Origin: Sacculina carcini
Lineage: Eukaryota > Arthropoda > Thecostraca > Sacculinidae
NCBI GenBank assembly: GCA_916048095.2
Contig: OU696578.1
Location: 7,351,545 to 7,415,544, forward strand
DNA length: 64,000 nt
Direction: 5' to 3'
The notes beneath the pieces are model-generated. The model was not told the origin of the DNA. It searched no databases and was given only the letters and a program-made list of their open reading frames with translations. Every line of letters begins with the position of its first letter. The first letter of the stretch is position 1. The position numbers and the translations under genes were made by a program. Positions 1 through 13,912 of this stretch are shown piece by piece.

Positions 1-614
1 ACACGATATTCGCCACGAAATAGCCAAATATTATTATGAACACAACGAATGCCCACACAAAGAGACAGATAGGTTATTGGCAAAATTTACGGTTTTTAGT
101 TTGTTCCATCTGTTAGGCTTGTATTAACAAACACTTGCATAAACCGGTGTTTGTGTGTTGGATTGAGCACTTTTCGGTGTGATAACTAGACGAACGAAAT
201 TGGGCTACAAAAGATATACAATTATAATAACTGTCTTTCCAGTTTTTTTATATATTTCATTTTAAATCGCTGTGAATTCGCCGGTATTGTGTGTCGGGAA
301 AAGTATATGCACGAATAAACGCATATTTCGACCTATAACGATGATGATGAAAACATGAAAGCTCATTTAAAACACGGATGTTCTAGACACACACACATAC
401 ATTTAAAAATACACACACACACACACGCACAGATATACTCAATACCGGATCATGGCATAGGCCCACTACATAGCATTGTTTCCTCGACTCTAACTCGAGA
501 ATAGCAAACATTCTACCAATCTGCGTATCCGCCTGCCTAACACAAACACAAATATTCGGGACAGAGTGAGAAAAGAGAGAGGGTGAGAGAAAGAAAGAGG
601 GAGGATAATTGCAC
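1..614. other. S28 intron 7, partial; no gene seen
   Basis: Non-coding sequence after the exon-7 donor. It contains an AC-rich tract near 385-430 and purine-rich sequence near 560-605. No further S28 exon (for example the Asp/His region) was recognised here. Confidence 0.6.
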
Positions 615-747
615 CTGGCGCCGAACACGTCGCGACACAAGTCCACCGAGAAACTCAGCGGAAAATGATGGCCGAATGGCTGCTGGGAGGCGTCAGAGGT
701 CTGGTACCAGCCGAACTCGGTGCAGGTCTGGTAGAACCACTGACGTC
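615..747 (-). CDS. S28 protease exon 7 (last in window)
   Basis: The acceptor is AACAG at 748-752. The join gives [20 protein letters not shown], the most diagnostic S28 signature, followed by [13 protein letters not shown]. The donor is CAG|GTGCAA at 615/614, phase 2. The remaining coding sequence must lie left of position 1. Confidence 0.9.
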
Positions 748-1874
748 CTGTTATTTTAATTATTAGTATTAATTACAGACAGGTCCAGTGAGATGGAAAG
801 AGTGCAAGTGTGGTGTGGTGTGGTGGACCCACGTACCAGAAGCGGCCAAAAGATGTTGAGAGTTTATGAAATGCCAGTTTAGTCAAGCTAATGAAGAAAG
901 TAACAACCATCAAACAAAAATACTAAATTAAAACGAAAAGTTAAAGTGCACATACACAAACGAGTAACAGATTAAAATCAAACAATAATGTAGATTAATA
1001 ATAATTACATGTAATAATGAGTGAAGTGTGGTGTGATCGGGTTCTGCTCGGTGATTGGTCGAAGTGACGATGACGCCAGCTGATTACCGGCGGTACCTAC
1101 TGTGTAAGGCGCGTGCGGTGTGTGTGTATGCGAGTGTGTATGTATGTTTGTCTGCATGTGTAAGGCTAGTTGCGCGTGAGTAGTGAGTGTACTAATGACT
1201 GTTGGCCTGTGTGTTGGCTGCGTTCTGACCAGTGGGGAGTGCAAACACAGTGTGTTGTGCTGTTATCTGCGAGTAACTACATGAAGTATTAAACCAAATA
1301 ATTACATGAAGGCAACTAAGAAAAGTCGACCAATAGGTAAATATCAGTAGGAAAAACTCCTTTGAGTTCGTGTTCAATTGAAATATAACAAAAAATTATC
1401 AGAGAAAGATACACACTCCTCGGATATATAGATAACATAATAGGTATGACTTGATAACGTAGGTATATCAATAAAACCTGGATTGTGTATGTATTGGCGT
1501 TGAAAGTGTTTTTGTTTTCACATGGACCACTCAAAAATTGTTCTTCTTGTTTTATTTGCTTGAATTATCAAGATCGTCCTATAAATAATGTCTGAACGCA
1601 CTTATATGGTCAGACAATTTCCGGCTAGTTTCACAATCAAACAACTACCACAAAGAGACGGACGCAAACACACACAGACACACAAAGACGGACCGCCATT
1701 GTTGAGATCGCTATCGAAGCGAGTGTTGCGCAGCTGCGACACGGCAGTCTTGTACGTGTGTTGCAGGCAGGACTGATTATTGAGCGCGAGAAACAGTAGG
1801 TTCACATCGGCCAGACGATCTATGGCCGCCTTCTGGCCGCCGCCGACGTAACTGGACATCATCTGTGCGTGTAT

Positions 1875-1931
<57 letters not shown>

Positions 1932-4900
1932 GGGTCTAGTAAAACTGTAAGGTCTGCTGAGCTCGAGGACCTGTGCGAGGTCGAAGGATCAGTGTAGATC
2001 GTGTGATCTGGTGAGATCGAGGATCCGAAGAGTGGACCGTGAGGTCAGATGTGACTGGGTTGGAATAAGACGAAACCCCGTAGTGAAAATAAAAAACACC
2101 GTAAATTGATTTGTATTCACGTGAATTTACGCCAATAAATAAATCCATTTTATTGATGAATTTACTTAGAAACATTGGAAATATATGCAATCAGTGGCGT
2201 TCGAATGTAGTTCCAAGTTTCGAGTATAGTTCCTCATGTTTCGCCAAGTCGGTGCATCCTTTTCCTTAGCCTCTCACCGTAAAAACACTGGCACCGCCAC
2301 TGCATGTAATGCATCTATCAGTGAAGGATGCAAAAGCCACAAAATCACGAGAACAGGCCGGTAACTTGTGCGTAATCAATGATCAAATGGCGAGATACAT
2401 CTCGTAATCCAGGGGTTATTGGCCGGGGTGCTCGCACCACTAGGGGATGCCAACTCCTGATTTCAAAAAGGGTGCGAACACTGAAAATGCTAAATAATCA
2501 ATATCGTAATCAATGACATGCACCAATAGCTGGATGGCAATGCACAATAATAAAACATGCAACGACTTCAATCAGAACACGAGAAACAAACAGAACAGAA
2601 CAGATACAGTCAGAGCCGATGCGATATTTTATGGGACCAACCGGAGGCAATATTGGGGCTCCATTATATGTAAAGCAGCATTATTATAGAGGTCCAAATT
2701 TGGGAAAATGCAGTTATGAGCCGCCCCTCGGTCTCCACTAAGCTGGGCACTTTTACGCTGTAACGTAATCGGGCAAAGCCCTCTTACCTCTCGCGCAGGA
2801 AAAACCCGCGCACACGACGAGAATACGTCCACACAGCGAATATCTCTCGAACACACGGCAACGATGCTTACAACGCACAGGCCACCAACCGAATGACGCT
2901 CGACCGCTCGCAAAGCCAGCTGATACACACGCCAGCTGATACACGCCTCCGGCACTAGGCTCAAGTCGCGGCCAATCAGCGCGCAGTAACGTGCGACGTC
3001 ATACCTCGCACCAGTCGACTCAAGTGAGCCGCTATGACGTCACACCGCACGCCACTCGACAACAACGCCACATCTCCCCCAGCTTTTCACCTGAAAGCTC
3101 ACAACAAACACGCTTGCAAACACGCACGGTTAAACTTCATCATCGGATAGACACACGTACTCGTTTAACCATGCCGGCGGTCGACGTCTCCTCGTTGACC
3201 GCCTCGGCTGCTCGACTGCAGCCTCATCCTCGACTCTCTCAGCCGCGACGCCCTCTCCGACATTCTCTCGAGCAGTATGTACACTCACGCCCTCTGAGGG
3301 CTCACCAGGTTCCTGCTCCACAGACACACGGTCCGCATCCACGCCCTCGCCAGTAGCCAGTCGCTCAGGTGGCAGGCTGTCAGGTGTTCTGTCACCGCCG
3401 GGACCATCGGCCGCCTCGTCCCGTCCGCCATCACCGCTCAGGTCCAAGCTACACCGGGTGGCTCCACCGGGTGGCTCCACATCTCCGCGATTGCCGGTCG
3501 CATCCACATCCCAACCGCCGCTGGTCGGTTCCACGTCGCCATGAGTGCCGGTCTCGTCTATGGCTCCACTATGGCCGGCACAGCGACGCTTGCGCAGGTC
3601 GCGCACATGGCGCGGCATGCCATCTACGCACACAACGTGCTGTGAGACGACCCTGGTCACCTTCCCGAGGGTCCACGGCGTTGTACATGACGGGATCGGC
3701 GGTTTCACCCACACCTCGTCACCAACGGCAAACGCTGCTGTCTGGTCATCAGCGTCCCTGCGGCCGGTCTCAAATGGAAGACGCCACTCGTATCTGAAAA
3801 TACACCTCGAGGGAATAGTGCTCACCTGAGTCTCTTTGCGCGGCGTAACATTGTACCAGAACGTCGCCTCCTCCGGGGAAATATGTCCCCTCGCTGCGAT
3901 CCTTTTGATCGTACGGTGATTTCGCTCCACGATCCCGTTACCGCCCGGGGCGTATGCGGCTCGGAATCGCAAAGAAATGCACCACTCGTCGGCGAACTGC
4001 TCCATCGCCGCCGACCGGAACGCCGTAGAGTTGTCCAGTAACAGCTCCTCAAACGGCCCACGCTCAATCACAATCTGCCGCAGCTGAGCTATAATGCACA
4101 ACGCCGTCTCATTCGGCAATCTGCGCCATACGGCAAGACGTGATGGACCACAATCCACCATCGACAGGTAAACGCCGGCATCGTAATGGGTGACGTCCGC
4201 TGCCACTCGATACCAGTCCCTGTCCACGGCCAGACTACCCTGACCTACGAGATTCTCCTCTCTCACCGCTGGATCGATACGTTGACAAGCCTCGCATCCA
4301 GCTAACTCCGCCTTCACATGGGCTCTCGTCAAATCACTCCGCAATTGTTGACCCAGGTACAGCGTCCTCTCGACACCTAAATGATGGGGCAGATGAGCCG
4401 CCCAAACGGTGTCCTTAATGCTCTTCTTCGTAGCAATAGCTGCTGATATTGCCACCTCCTCCTCACCAGCGTCACGATGAACAAGCCACTTCTTGGCCAC
4501 CCTGGTCATCTGATCAGCTTTATTCTCCACAGTCGTGACAAACCGGAGAGAAACTGTCAGGCCATGCTCGGCGATCGTCTCCTTAATCACCGCCAGTCGG
4601 CGCTTCACCAGCATCTCGGCAGAACCTTTAGTGCGGACACGGTTGCGCCCCTCGACAGTGCTGTCCATCCAACTAAGCACTGTCCTCGAGTCTGTCGCGA
4701 CGGTAAACGTCTTGAACCCCCACGAAATCGCCATATTGATGCCACGACCGACTGCCTCCAGTTCGGACACATTAATGTGTAGAACGTCGGTCTTCTTACG
4801 GAGCCAAGTAGCATCCTCAACGATGCAGCCGTCCACCTCGACCACCACGCCAAGCGCCAACGTGCTCGCGTCAGTCCATACAGTGACGTCTCCAGCTGCG

Positions 4901-7900
4901 TTCACGTCCCATCGACCCCTTACCGGGTCCGCCTTCTGAACACGCTGCAACAGCTCAGACACAAGCACACACACAACATTCTCCACCGGGTTATCCCACG
5001 ACCCGCCACACCCCAACCGTTTCAAAAAACTGCAATGGGGGCGTAACCACCCGGCAACGGGGTAATGGCCGACTAAACGACCACATACGGAGAACAACCC
5101 ACGCTTGGTCAGCCCTGTCAATTCGGGTGTAGCGTCACGAAGAGCTGTCCCTCTCGACATATTCAACCACCCATCGGGTCCCTTCCTCAGAGCAATTCCC
5201 AATAATTGACCCCCATCTAGGCCCTCCGGCTCCTTAGTCTCAAAGCCATACCTTCGCAGATGCTCCCGAAGCTGCTGCACGCTCACATCGGTAGCAGCGG
5301 AGCGTCCGGCGCGCAGAAGAGCGCTCCGGACGGCCCGCCCACCGAGACACAGAGCCGTCTCGCTCGTCCGACGCTTGAGGACCAGGAGAGCGGTCCCTCG
5401 AGCTGCTCGCTACTTGGGCGTAGCTGACTCGCTGCCTAGATGCAGCCACCACCCCAGATGGGCGGTTTCTAGCTGCAGCAGCCCTACGCGCACCAATTCT
5501 GGCGCGCACCGCCGACAGCACGCTGTCGAACTCGGAGGTATACGCCCCCTCTCTCGCCATAGCCCACTCATAGATTGAGTCGGGTAGGCCCTCATAAAAT
5601 TTGACGCGGAACGCCAAGCTCTCGGGTGTTAACCCTACACGGCGACCTAGACGCTCTAGGTCGTCCACAAAGGCATCCACTGACTCGCCAGATCGAAGCT
5701 GACGAGTCGAGAAGCGCCTCCACGCCTCTTGGCGAGGCACGCCAAACTCGGCGACCAGCGTGGCTTTCACCACGGCCCACTGTGAGGCGTCGCCCACGAG
5801 CATGCGCCGGTAAAGCCGGCGCGCGCTCCCATCCAGCATATGGTCGACCATTTCGCAAGGGTCGACCTGCTGGACACGGCATAGCCGCTCAAAGTCGGCC
5901 AGCCACTCAGTGACGTCAAGGGTGACGTCACCACCGAAACGCGGTAGAGCCCGCCCTATCCTGTCAAGGATCGGCCCTCGGGCCTGCATTAAGACGTTGG
6001 CCAACTGGCCAACATCTACCACGGGTCCTGCGGCCCGCTGCTCGGGTCTCTGACCCTCCTGACCGAAGTCATCGGATTCGCTTCCGGAATCCCCTTCGAC
6101 AAACTCGCGTTTGCCCCCGCCAACGGCCTCAGCCATAAAGCCGAAATAGCTTGTAACGTAATCGGGCAAAGCCCTCTTACCTCTCGCGCAGGAAAAACCC
6201 GCGCACACGACGAGAATACGTCCACACAGCGAATATCTCTCGAACACACGGCAACGATGCTTACAACGCACAGGCCACCAACCGAATGACGCTCGACCGC
6301 TCGCAAAGCCAGCTGATACACACGCCAGCTGATACACGCCTCCGGCACTAGGCTCAAATCGCGGCCAATCAGCGCGCAGCAACGTGCGACGTCATACCTC
6401 GCACCAGTCGACTCAAGTGAGCCGCTATGACGTCACACCGCACGCCACTCGACAACAACGCCACATACGCGCTACTTTATGACATATTTTACTATCATAC
6501 GTGAGTCAATTGTGAGCCCCCGGCCGGGGGGCAGTTGTTACGGCTCTGGCTGCACTGGGGAACGGACGAAAACAGAGAGAAACACAGACACGAACAAACT
6601 ACAGGCATGGAAAAAGAAACAGCACAGAAGTAAAGGAACGAGACATAAGAGCATTGGAAAAGAACAGCACAATGGAAATAGAATATGGTGAAACGGAATT
6701 AGAACTGCTCACAAACACACACACATACATACGCATATTGGTATAGATGTGCATATGGGCATGTGTATATTGTACTGAAAAGCCTCAATGTGTATTTTGA
6801 GCGATGTGCAATAAAGGCAATTTACTATACTTGGCTCAGAGAAGAGGTGGGGAATCAGTGGTGATACCGTGCACAATGAGTTGATGGTGATATTGGCGTC
6901 GGGATCATGCTCGAAGCTGCGGTTATCCTCGTTGTATTGCACGACCGATTCGAACCAGTTGGCCAGCAGGGAGAACAATTGTGACACGTCGGCCGCATTG
7001 TCACCGTCCAATTTCTCACACAAACTATACATACATATATATAAATACACACATAAAACACAAACATAAAATTTACACATATACACTTCAAACAAACACA
7101 CTGTAATACATAACCACAAACATATACACAAACCACACGTACATATACGCATAAAACATACATACACATAACACACACGTACGCACATAAACATGAAAAC
7201 ATACACAATCATATAAAACTCAGACATACACACTTAAAACACACACGCACACACACATAAAACTTTTTTTCTCATTTCATTCATTCATTTGTATAGCGCT
7301 CATCCAGGGACACAAGCGCGGCAACCTACAACGAGGATGGGAAAATAAAAACATTAACATGAAAGCACCGCATACACACACATCCACACTACATCCACAC
7401 ACACACATCCACACACAAAATCCAACTACGCTAGGAAGATACTATGAATAATAATAATAAAAAATAAATACATTTCCTTTAGCGCATATAAATACACATG
7501 CGCGCAAAATAACAATTGAATAGCAAGAAGAAAACACATATAGCAAACACTTATACACACACAACACTCAAGTGCAAATAAAAAACAAATAAAAAATTTG
7601 TATCGCAAATAACTAAAAACAGATCACACAGAAGCATAAGGAGTAAGAGAGTGAGATACAGCGTCAAACGATTGATCAAACAAATATTTAAACAAAGAGG
7701 ACCTGAACGAATGGAAGGAGGAAGATTGAACAATATTAGAGGGAAGAGAATTAAACAGACGCGGAACAAAAAATGAAAACGATTTAGAAGACCAGGTAGA
7801 CTCATTTAAAGCTCTAAAACATACAAGTGGGCGTGAATGTCGAGAAGGAGCAACAGATTCAGGCAAAAGGCGAGAAATATATGAAGGCTGAGAAGGGCCA

Positions 7901-9921
7901 TGAATGAGTTTAAAAATAACACAACACAGGCGAAAATGAATGCGGGGAATGATAGGAAGCCAACGAAATTGGAACAAAAATTCAGAAGTATGGCGACAAG
8001 GAGTAGGAGACAGGACAAAACGACAAGAAGAGTTGATAACACGCTGAAGAATGCGGAGGGAATAACGGGGAACGTGGAAATAGAGTGAACAACATTAATC
8101 AATACGGGAAAATATTAGAGAAATAATAAGTTTAATAGCAGAAGGGCGATCAAGAAACGGGCGAATAGGATATAAAGATCTCAGAATAAGGCGACACGTA
8201 CGAGAAACAGAGGTGACTTGAGAGGAGAACGAAACATTAGAATCAAAGATCACACCAAGACTACGCACTGACTGGGAGACAGGCCAAGGAAGAAGAGGTG
8301 GAGAAATGCGGGGAGGATGGAAAACAATAAACTCAGATTTAGATTGATTCAGAAGCAGACATCTAGAAGCAGCCCAAGCAGAAACATCAGAAAGAACATC
8401 AGCAATGAAAGAAGGAGTGCGAAGAGGAAGAGGGATGAAAAACACACGTACGGACATACACATTCATATAAAACTCAAACATACACACTCAAAACACACA
8501 CATACATGAACACAAAATATATACACACGCTCACATGAAACATAAACACACACGTACACGCATAACACGGCACTACCCTATTTGCGCGTCGCTCCAAAGT
8601 GCGCTAAGCAAAATGGAGGCGGAGCTAACAGGCACGCTACGTCCACTGCGATACTAGCGCTCACTAACGGCAGAAAGTGTAACTAACCTAACCTAACAAC
8701 GAAAATGTATGTGTCAAAAATAACACTAGACCAGTGCGTTGATTAGCTTTGATAAATATAACTTTCATAAAGCAATATTGCAATAATAATTATTACCTAG
8801 ATATATTTCTTATTGTTTTGTAGGCGGGACAAAAATCGAAATACATCGAAATAATTAACAAATATCAAAATTGTACACTAGAAAAGCATTAATCATCTTT
8901 GAAAAGTTTTTTGTCGGAACATAATTTTTGAATTAGTACATTGGAAAACATCGGAATCCCAGTACAAGAAATCCAGCTAAACCAACATATTTCTGGTTCT
9001 AAGTGAAGCAATGAATGTCTAAGGTTTTATTAACAGGGAGTACTACAATATTGCCCTATGAACATATTGGCCAAAAACGCCCGCATGCTCCCATACTCTG
9101 CAATAGGGCAATATGTTCACCTCGGCCAGCGTAGTGTCAAAGGCGTACCAAGTGCGGTGAGTGCGACTGCGGCTTGTGACCAATATGTTCACTTTTCACC
9201 ATAGCATAATTTCAGTGGTTTTCAACGTAACGCACGAGTTTCTATACAACAAGTAGCTAGCACCTAACATACTGTGCGGCTAGGTTTAGTCTTAGCTAGG
9301 TTAGGTCAGGTCAGGTTAAGTCAATTTAGATTACTGAGCCTAGCCAATAACCCCACAGTATGTGAGGTGCTAGCTACTTGTGTATAAACTCTTGTCTTGT
9401 GTTGAAAACCACTGAAATTTCGCCATGGTGAAAAGTGAACATATTGGCCACAAGCCGCAGTCGCACTCACCGCACTTGATACGCCTTTGACACTACGCTG
9501 GCCGAGGTGAACATATTGCCCTATTGCAGAGTATGGGAGCATGCGGGCGTTTTTGGCCAATATGTTCATAGGGCAATATTGTACTAGATCCTATTAACAC
9601 TCTAATTAAATCCATAAACATATATTTCTATTTTCCCGAATGTCTGAAACACTTCAAAGAGCCTTATAAATCATGTTGAGAAAAAAGCCAAAACGATCAC
9701 CTAAAAACGACAAAAAAATCTAGGCTACTTTGCGCCTTGAAATTCACTAAATTCTAAGCAACGCGCAGTGAAACTGATACGTTGCACTCATTTCCTGCAA
9801 TGACGGCTCACAAATCGTTATTGCCGCACTGAGCGGAGCCCCATCCATCTCGGCGCGCCTGGAATAATCCGGTGGGCGGAGTTTATTTAGCGTACGCTCA
9901 ATTTGGAGCGACGCGCAAAAC

Positions 9922-9953
<32 letters not shown>

Positions 9954-10580
9954 GTATAGCAGGCATAATGACAAAATGATAGATTGTGTGTGTGTGTGTG
10001 TGCGTGTGTGTACATATATGGGTCTTCTAAGTCATCCACTTTGTTAGCCCCTCATATATATGATACTCTTTCCTTCATAATTTGCACTCCACTTCATTAC
10101 ATAATTTCATATCTTCTCTCTTATCTTTTCAATTTATTATTTGATCATATCTCTCACTCAAACATAACATCTAACTCTAGCATCATTTTCCTCTTTTTCA
10201 CTGTTACATATCAACCATTTCGTATCTGAAGTGAAATTCTCGTTCTCATTGGGTGTTTCTGTATTAATGCGTTTAAGTCCACATATTTAGCGTCCGGTGT
10301 GTCCGATAGACTGATGTAGTTTGTTCAAACGCCCTAAACTGCAAATAAACTTAATTGAATATAAGTATGAACAGAAACAGCGAGCGGGAGGAGGGAAGAG
10401 TACGAGACAGGCGACCTGACCGAAATTGGTCGGTGACAGACTGCCAGTGTGACGAGTGTTCTCGCAGCAGAGTGGAGAGAGCGGAGAAAGACTCGCGGAT
10501 CAGTTGGAAACAGTGGTCGGCACCGCTGGCCAGCCTCAATGACGACGTCACCACCGTCAAGAACTCTACAACAAACACAA

Positions 10581-10669
<89 letters not shown>

Positions 10670-13600
10670 TAAATTAAAAGTCTCCCAAACAGTGCAGTCG
10701 TGAAATATCACGTATCATCTAGTAGTCCAAAGGTCAGCGGTTCGATTCGACACGCGGTTTTTCCGCTAATAGACTATCTAGATGCCACATTGATACTAAT
10801 AGACGCCACATTCAAGAGTTCTGGTGTTGGTGGGTTTTACTAGTGCAAGTTCCGCAGGGAACCAGATTATGAGGGATACCGGAGCTAGAACTATGGAACT
10901 TCATCTTAGACACACATACGCGCACGAATGTTATTCAGGTGGTGTAACAAAATGAAAGATAAAATAAAATTGCACAATTGAGAGGACACCGTGTAGTTGA
11001 AATTATTTTTATAGACCATGTGTTTGTGACCACGATAATCTTGTGAATATATTAGAGTATGTACTTGAATAAACTTATACATATAAGCTGATATTCACAG
11101 ATATTACCACACTATCAAACAATCACCAATTACAATTACTGACAAACATCAAAATATCACAACAATACACGCCTCTGCGGTCATGAGCGTAGATCCTGGG
11201 ATAGTTGGGGGTGTATAAACCCCCGAGGATGACTGGGGGATGAGTACGCAATTATACACCCGAAAATTCTGGTGAATTAAGTTCATTGGGTAAATTGTCA
11301 TCAAAATCAGCATAGCAAAACAATATTCGATAACAATCTGCGAGGAGTGGAACTAAAAAAAGCATGTGTGTGTGTAATTATATGCACTATACTTTTCATT
11401 GAGGTAGTATGTGTTGTAATTGAATAAGCCGAAAATGGTTTAGGGATTCGTGCAATTGACCAACTGAGCCATTCTTGAATAATACTGCATGATGGCTGTC
11501 ATCCACCCTCCGCGAGCACCGACACAAATAAACGCCCTTAACCACGGTCGCACGTGCGTGTGATTACCGTAGAAATCAGTTTTGGCGAGCAGTGGCGCAC
11601 TGGTGGCGACGGCGGCGTGAACCAGGTGCGGGTACTTGAGTCGCAGCCAGGCGGCCAGAGAGCCGGGGTACGAGCCGCCGAACACCAGGACGCGCGAGCT
11701 GCCGACGGAGGTGACGTTGAAGCGGCGTCGCATCACGCCGAGGAATTGAGCCAGATCGGCCAGCGCCTGCGCCGAACTGAGATAACGCAGGTTCTTCACG
11801 CTCATATCGCTGCCGAGAAGCAAACACATGAAACACGTGCACAGTTTGAAAAGGCACCTCTTGCTCACAAATCACGCGACCCAAAAGCGAAAGTGTTTCA
11901 AATGTACTGCGGATATAAGAGCTGTGGGGAGAACACAAATCTCTTATATCCGGGGTACACTGGATCTCTCTTCAATATATAATAGCACTTAAATGTACAA
12001 TATAAATGAGCTGAGATAGTGTGTCAGGTGTCGTCCATGTTGTTGGGTATTCACGATCCGTTCGTTCCGTTTGAAAATCTTTTTTGCGCCGTGTTTCTGG
12101 GAGGAATGGCCGACGTGATTCAGCGCGTGTGATCTGACAAAAGTGCATCGGCCGCTAAAATATTAGACATGTGAAAATCTAATAAATTTAGATTTAGCCT
12201 TCAAAAACATTAGACATTTGGTTTTCCAGAAAAAAACACCATATATTCCGAAATAGCAACGCTTATAAATTTCATATAGACAGTCAAGGTTTTTGAAAAT
12301 TTACCACTAAAACCAGGAACTGTTCTGGGGATTATTATTATAATTAATCACAGACAAGTCCAGGGACACGGAGTGGTTTGGTCTTGAAACTGTTCAGATC
12401 GTTCTGAGAGGAAACTACAAACATACACATGAACGTACAATGAGCAGTTGCCCAAAATCCGCTGAATGTGTCGCACGAGGCATGCTAAATAATGCCCAAT
12501 TGTGGTGACATTATCGTGTGCAGCGATGCGTGAAAGCAGTCTTCATGTAGCGAACGCTCAAATTGAACTTGAAACAATGGACGTTTCGAGCACTGAGTGC
12601 TGTTCGCATCAAGTATCGATAAAATGTAATACAAATAGCAATAAACCGAAAACAGTGAATGCCTTGACGAAACAAGTAACAAATCTGAACGTCTTGATTT
12701 GAACGACATTCATTTGTCATTAACTGAAAATTATACAAGCAAATACAAAGTAAAATACATAAATTATAATATTTATAAATATTGAATGAGTAATGAAAAC
12801 GATCAAAAGATTAATTAATAAAGGCATAGGCAGACACTACAAAGTTGTCTTTTTTGTGATCGTAATATGAATGAAATTATAACAAATGGTATACCATTAC
12901 AAAGATATTAAACTGATCTATTGAATGGTGTTTGTTAAATTTCCATAAAAATTATCTAACAATGCAAATTGAGACAAATGTACACATTTTTTCATGATAC
13001 AGTAAACTTGTAATTATCAATTTAAATTGTTGTTCCTTGAAATTATTTAGATTATAATTATATTAGAACCATTAGATTTAGCGTTGTCTAAATTATTCGA
13101 GTATATATACTGATGAATAGTTTCGGGAAAAATTGCCCAAAAAAGCCATCAATTGCCACCAAAAGAGCCATAATCAATCAGCCGTCAATTGACGGTGTGG
13201 GGACTGAGATGACAATTTGTATCGATGTTATGTTTTGCGATTGGTGCGAGTATGATAGTGTAAATGATACCCTTTGCTGAAAGTTATTATTCAATGTTTG
13301 TCTGTCTGTCTATATGTGTGTGCATGAGCGTGAGAGTGACCTTGATGCTGTGAGTGAATGATTCTACGAATGTAACCGGCCTTTTGCAGTCCTGCACTAT
13401 GTCCATGTGTAATATGACCTTCCCCGGTTAGTTGCCGGCTCACCAGGACGCTTGTATGTATGTCTGTGTGTTGTGTGCTTGTATGTGTGTATATCATATG
13501 TCTCTGTTCGCGTGTGGGCTGATTCGCGGTTATATAGATGTGTGTGTGGATGTGTGTGTGTGTGTGTGTGTGTTTTTCCACCTGTCTGTCCGCTTATACC

Positions 13601-13872
13601 TGTATATATGTGCGTGTGGTCCTTTTGCCCATACATCATGTTCACCTGCCGGAATGCCTAAGAATGCGAGCTGACCTGTCGGTGACAGTGATATATCCGC
13701 ACTTCCGCTGAATGTATGTGTGTATGTGTGTGTGTCTGTACCCGTTGTCAATATTTGTACTTGTGTCTGTTTGTACAATGCCGCATTGTAAATATTGTAC
13801 TGTCTGCGCATCTGAGACATTCTGTAGAGATTGCGCAATATAAATGTTTCAATAAATGGAATGAAAAATGAA

Positions 13873-13912
<40 letters not shown>

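Larger units (their letters stand above)
2759..6465 (-). mobile_element. LTR retrotransposon, internally deleted, with 5-bp TSD (TACGC)
   Basis: The two 314-bp LTRs (2759-3072 and 6152-6465) start TG and end CA on the minus strand and differ at about two positions, so insertion is fairly recent. The target duplication TACGC is at 2754-2758 and 6466-6470. In element sense the order is 5' LTR, PBS-like 12-mer, gag, a large deletion, then RT end, RNase H, integrase, polypurine tract (AGCTGGGGGAGA) and 3' LTR. Protease and most of RT are gone, so it is non-autonomous. Same clade as the intact element at 47288-51569. It sits in S28 intron 5. Confidence 0.95.

Noticed and set aside
2629-2964. ORFs containing [16 protein letters not shown]-like sequence at both LTRs
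   Set aside because: They translate the LTR itself; the true gag starts after the PBS at 6136.
2991-3829. Plus-strand ORFs over the LTR element (2991-3356, 3369-3797, 3545-3829, 4535-4939)
   Set aside because: Shadows of the GC-rich minus-strand pol gene.
6709-7233. 174- and 117-residue minus ORFs rich in Cys, Val and Met
   Set aside because: Only 6868-7024 is an S28 exon; the rest is translated CA/TA-rich intron.
9321-9569. 82-residue ORF in the foldback
   Set aside because: The palindrome gives mirrored ORFs; no similarity recognised.
10355-10711. ORFs rich in YIYIYI or HIYIYI around 10.35-10.7 kb
   Set aside because: They run through the (AT)n repeat; the real coding exon is 10421-10565 in another frame.
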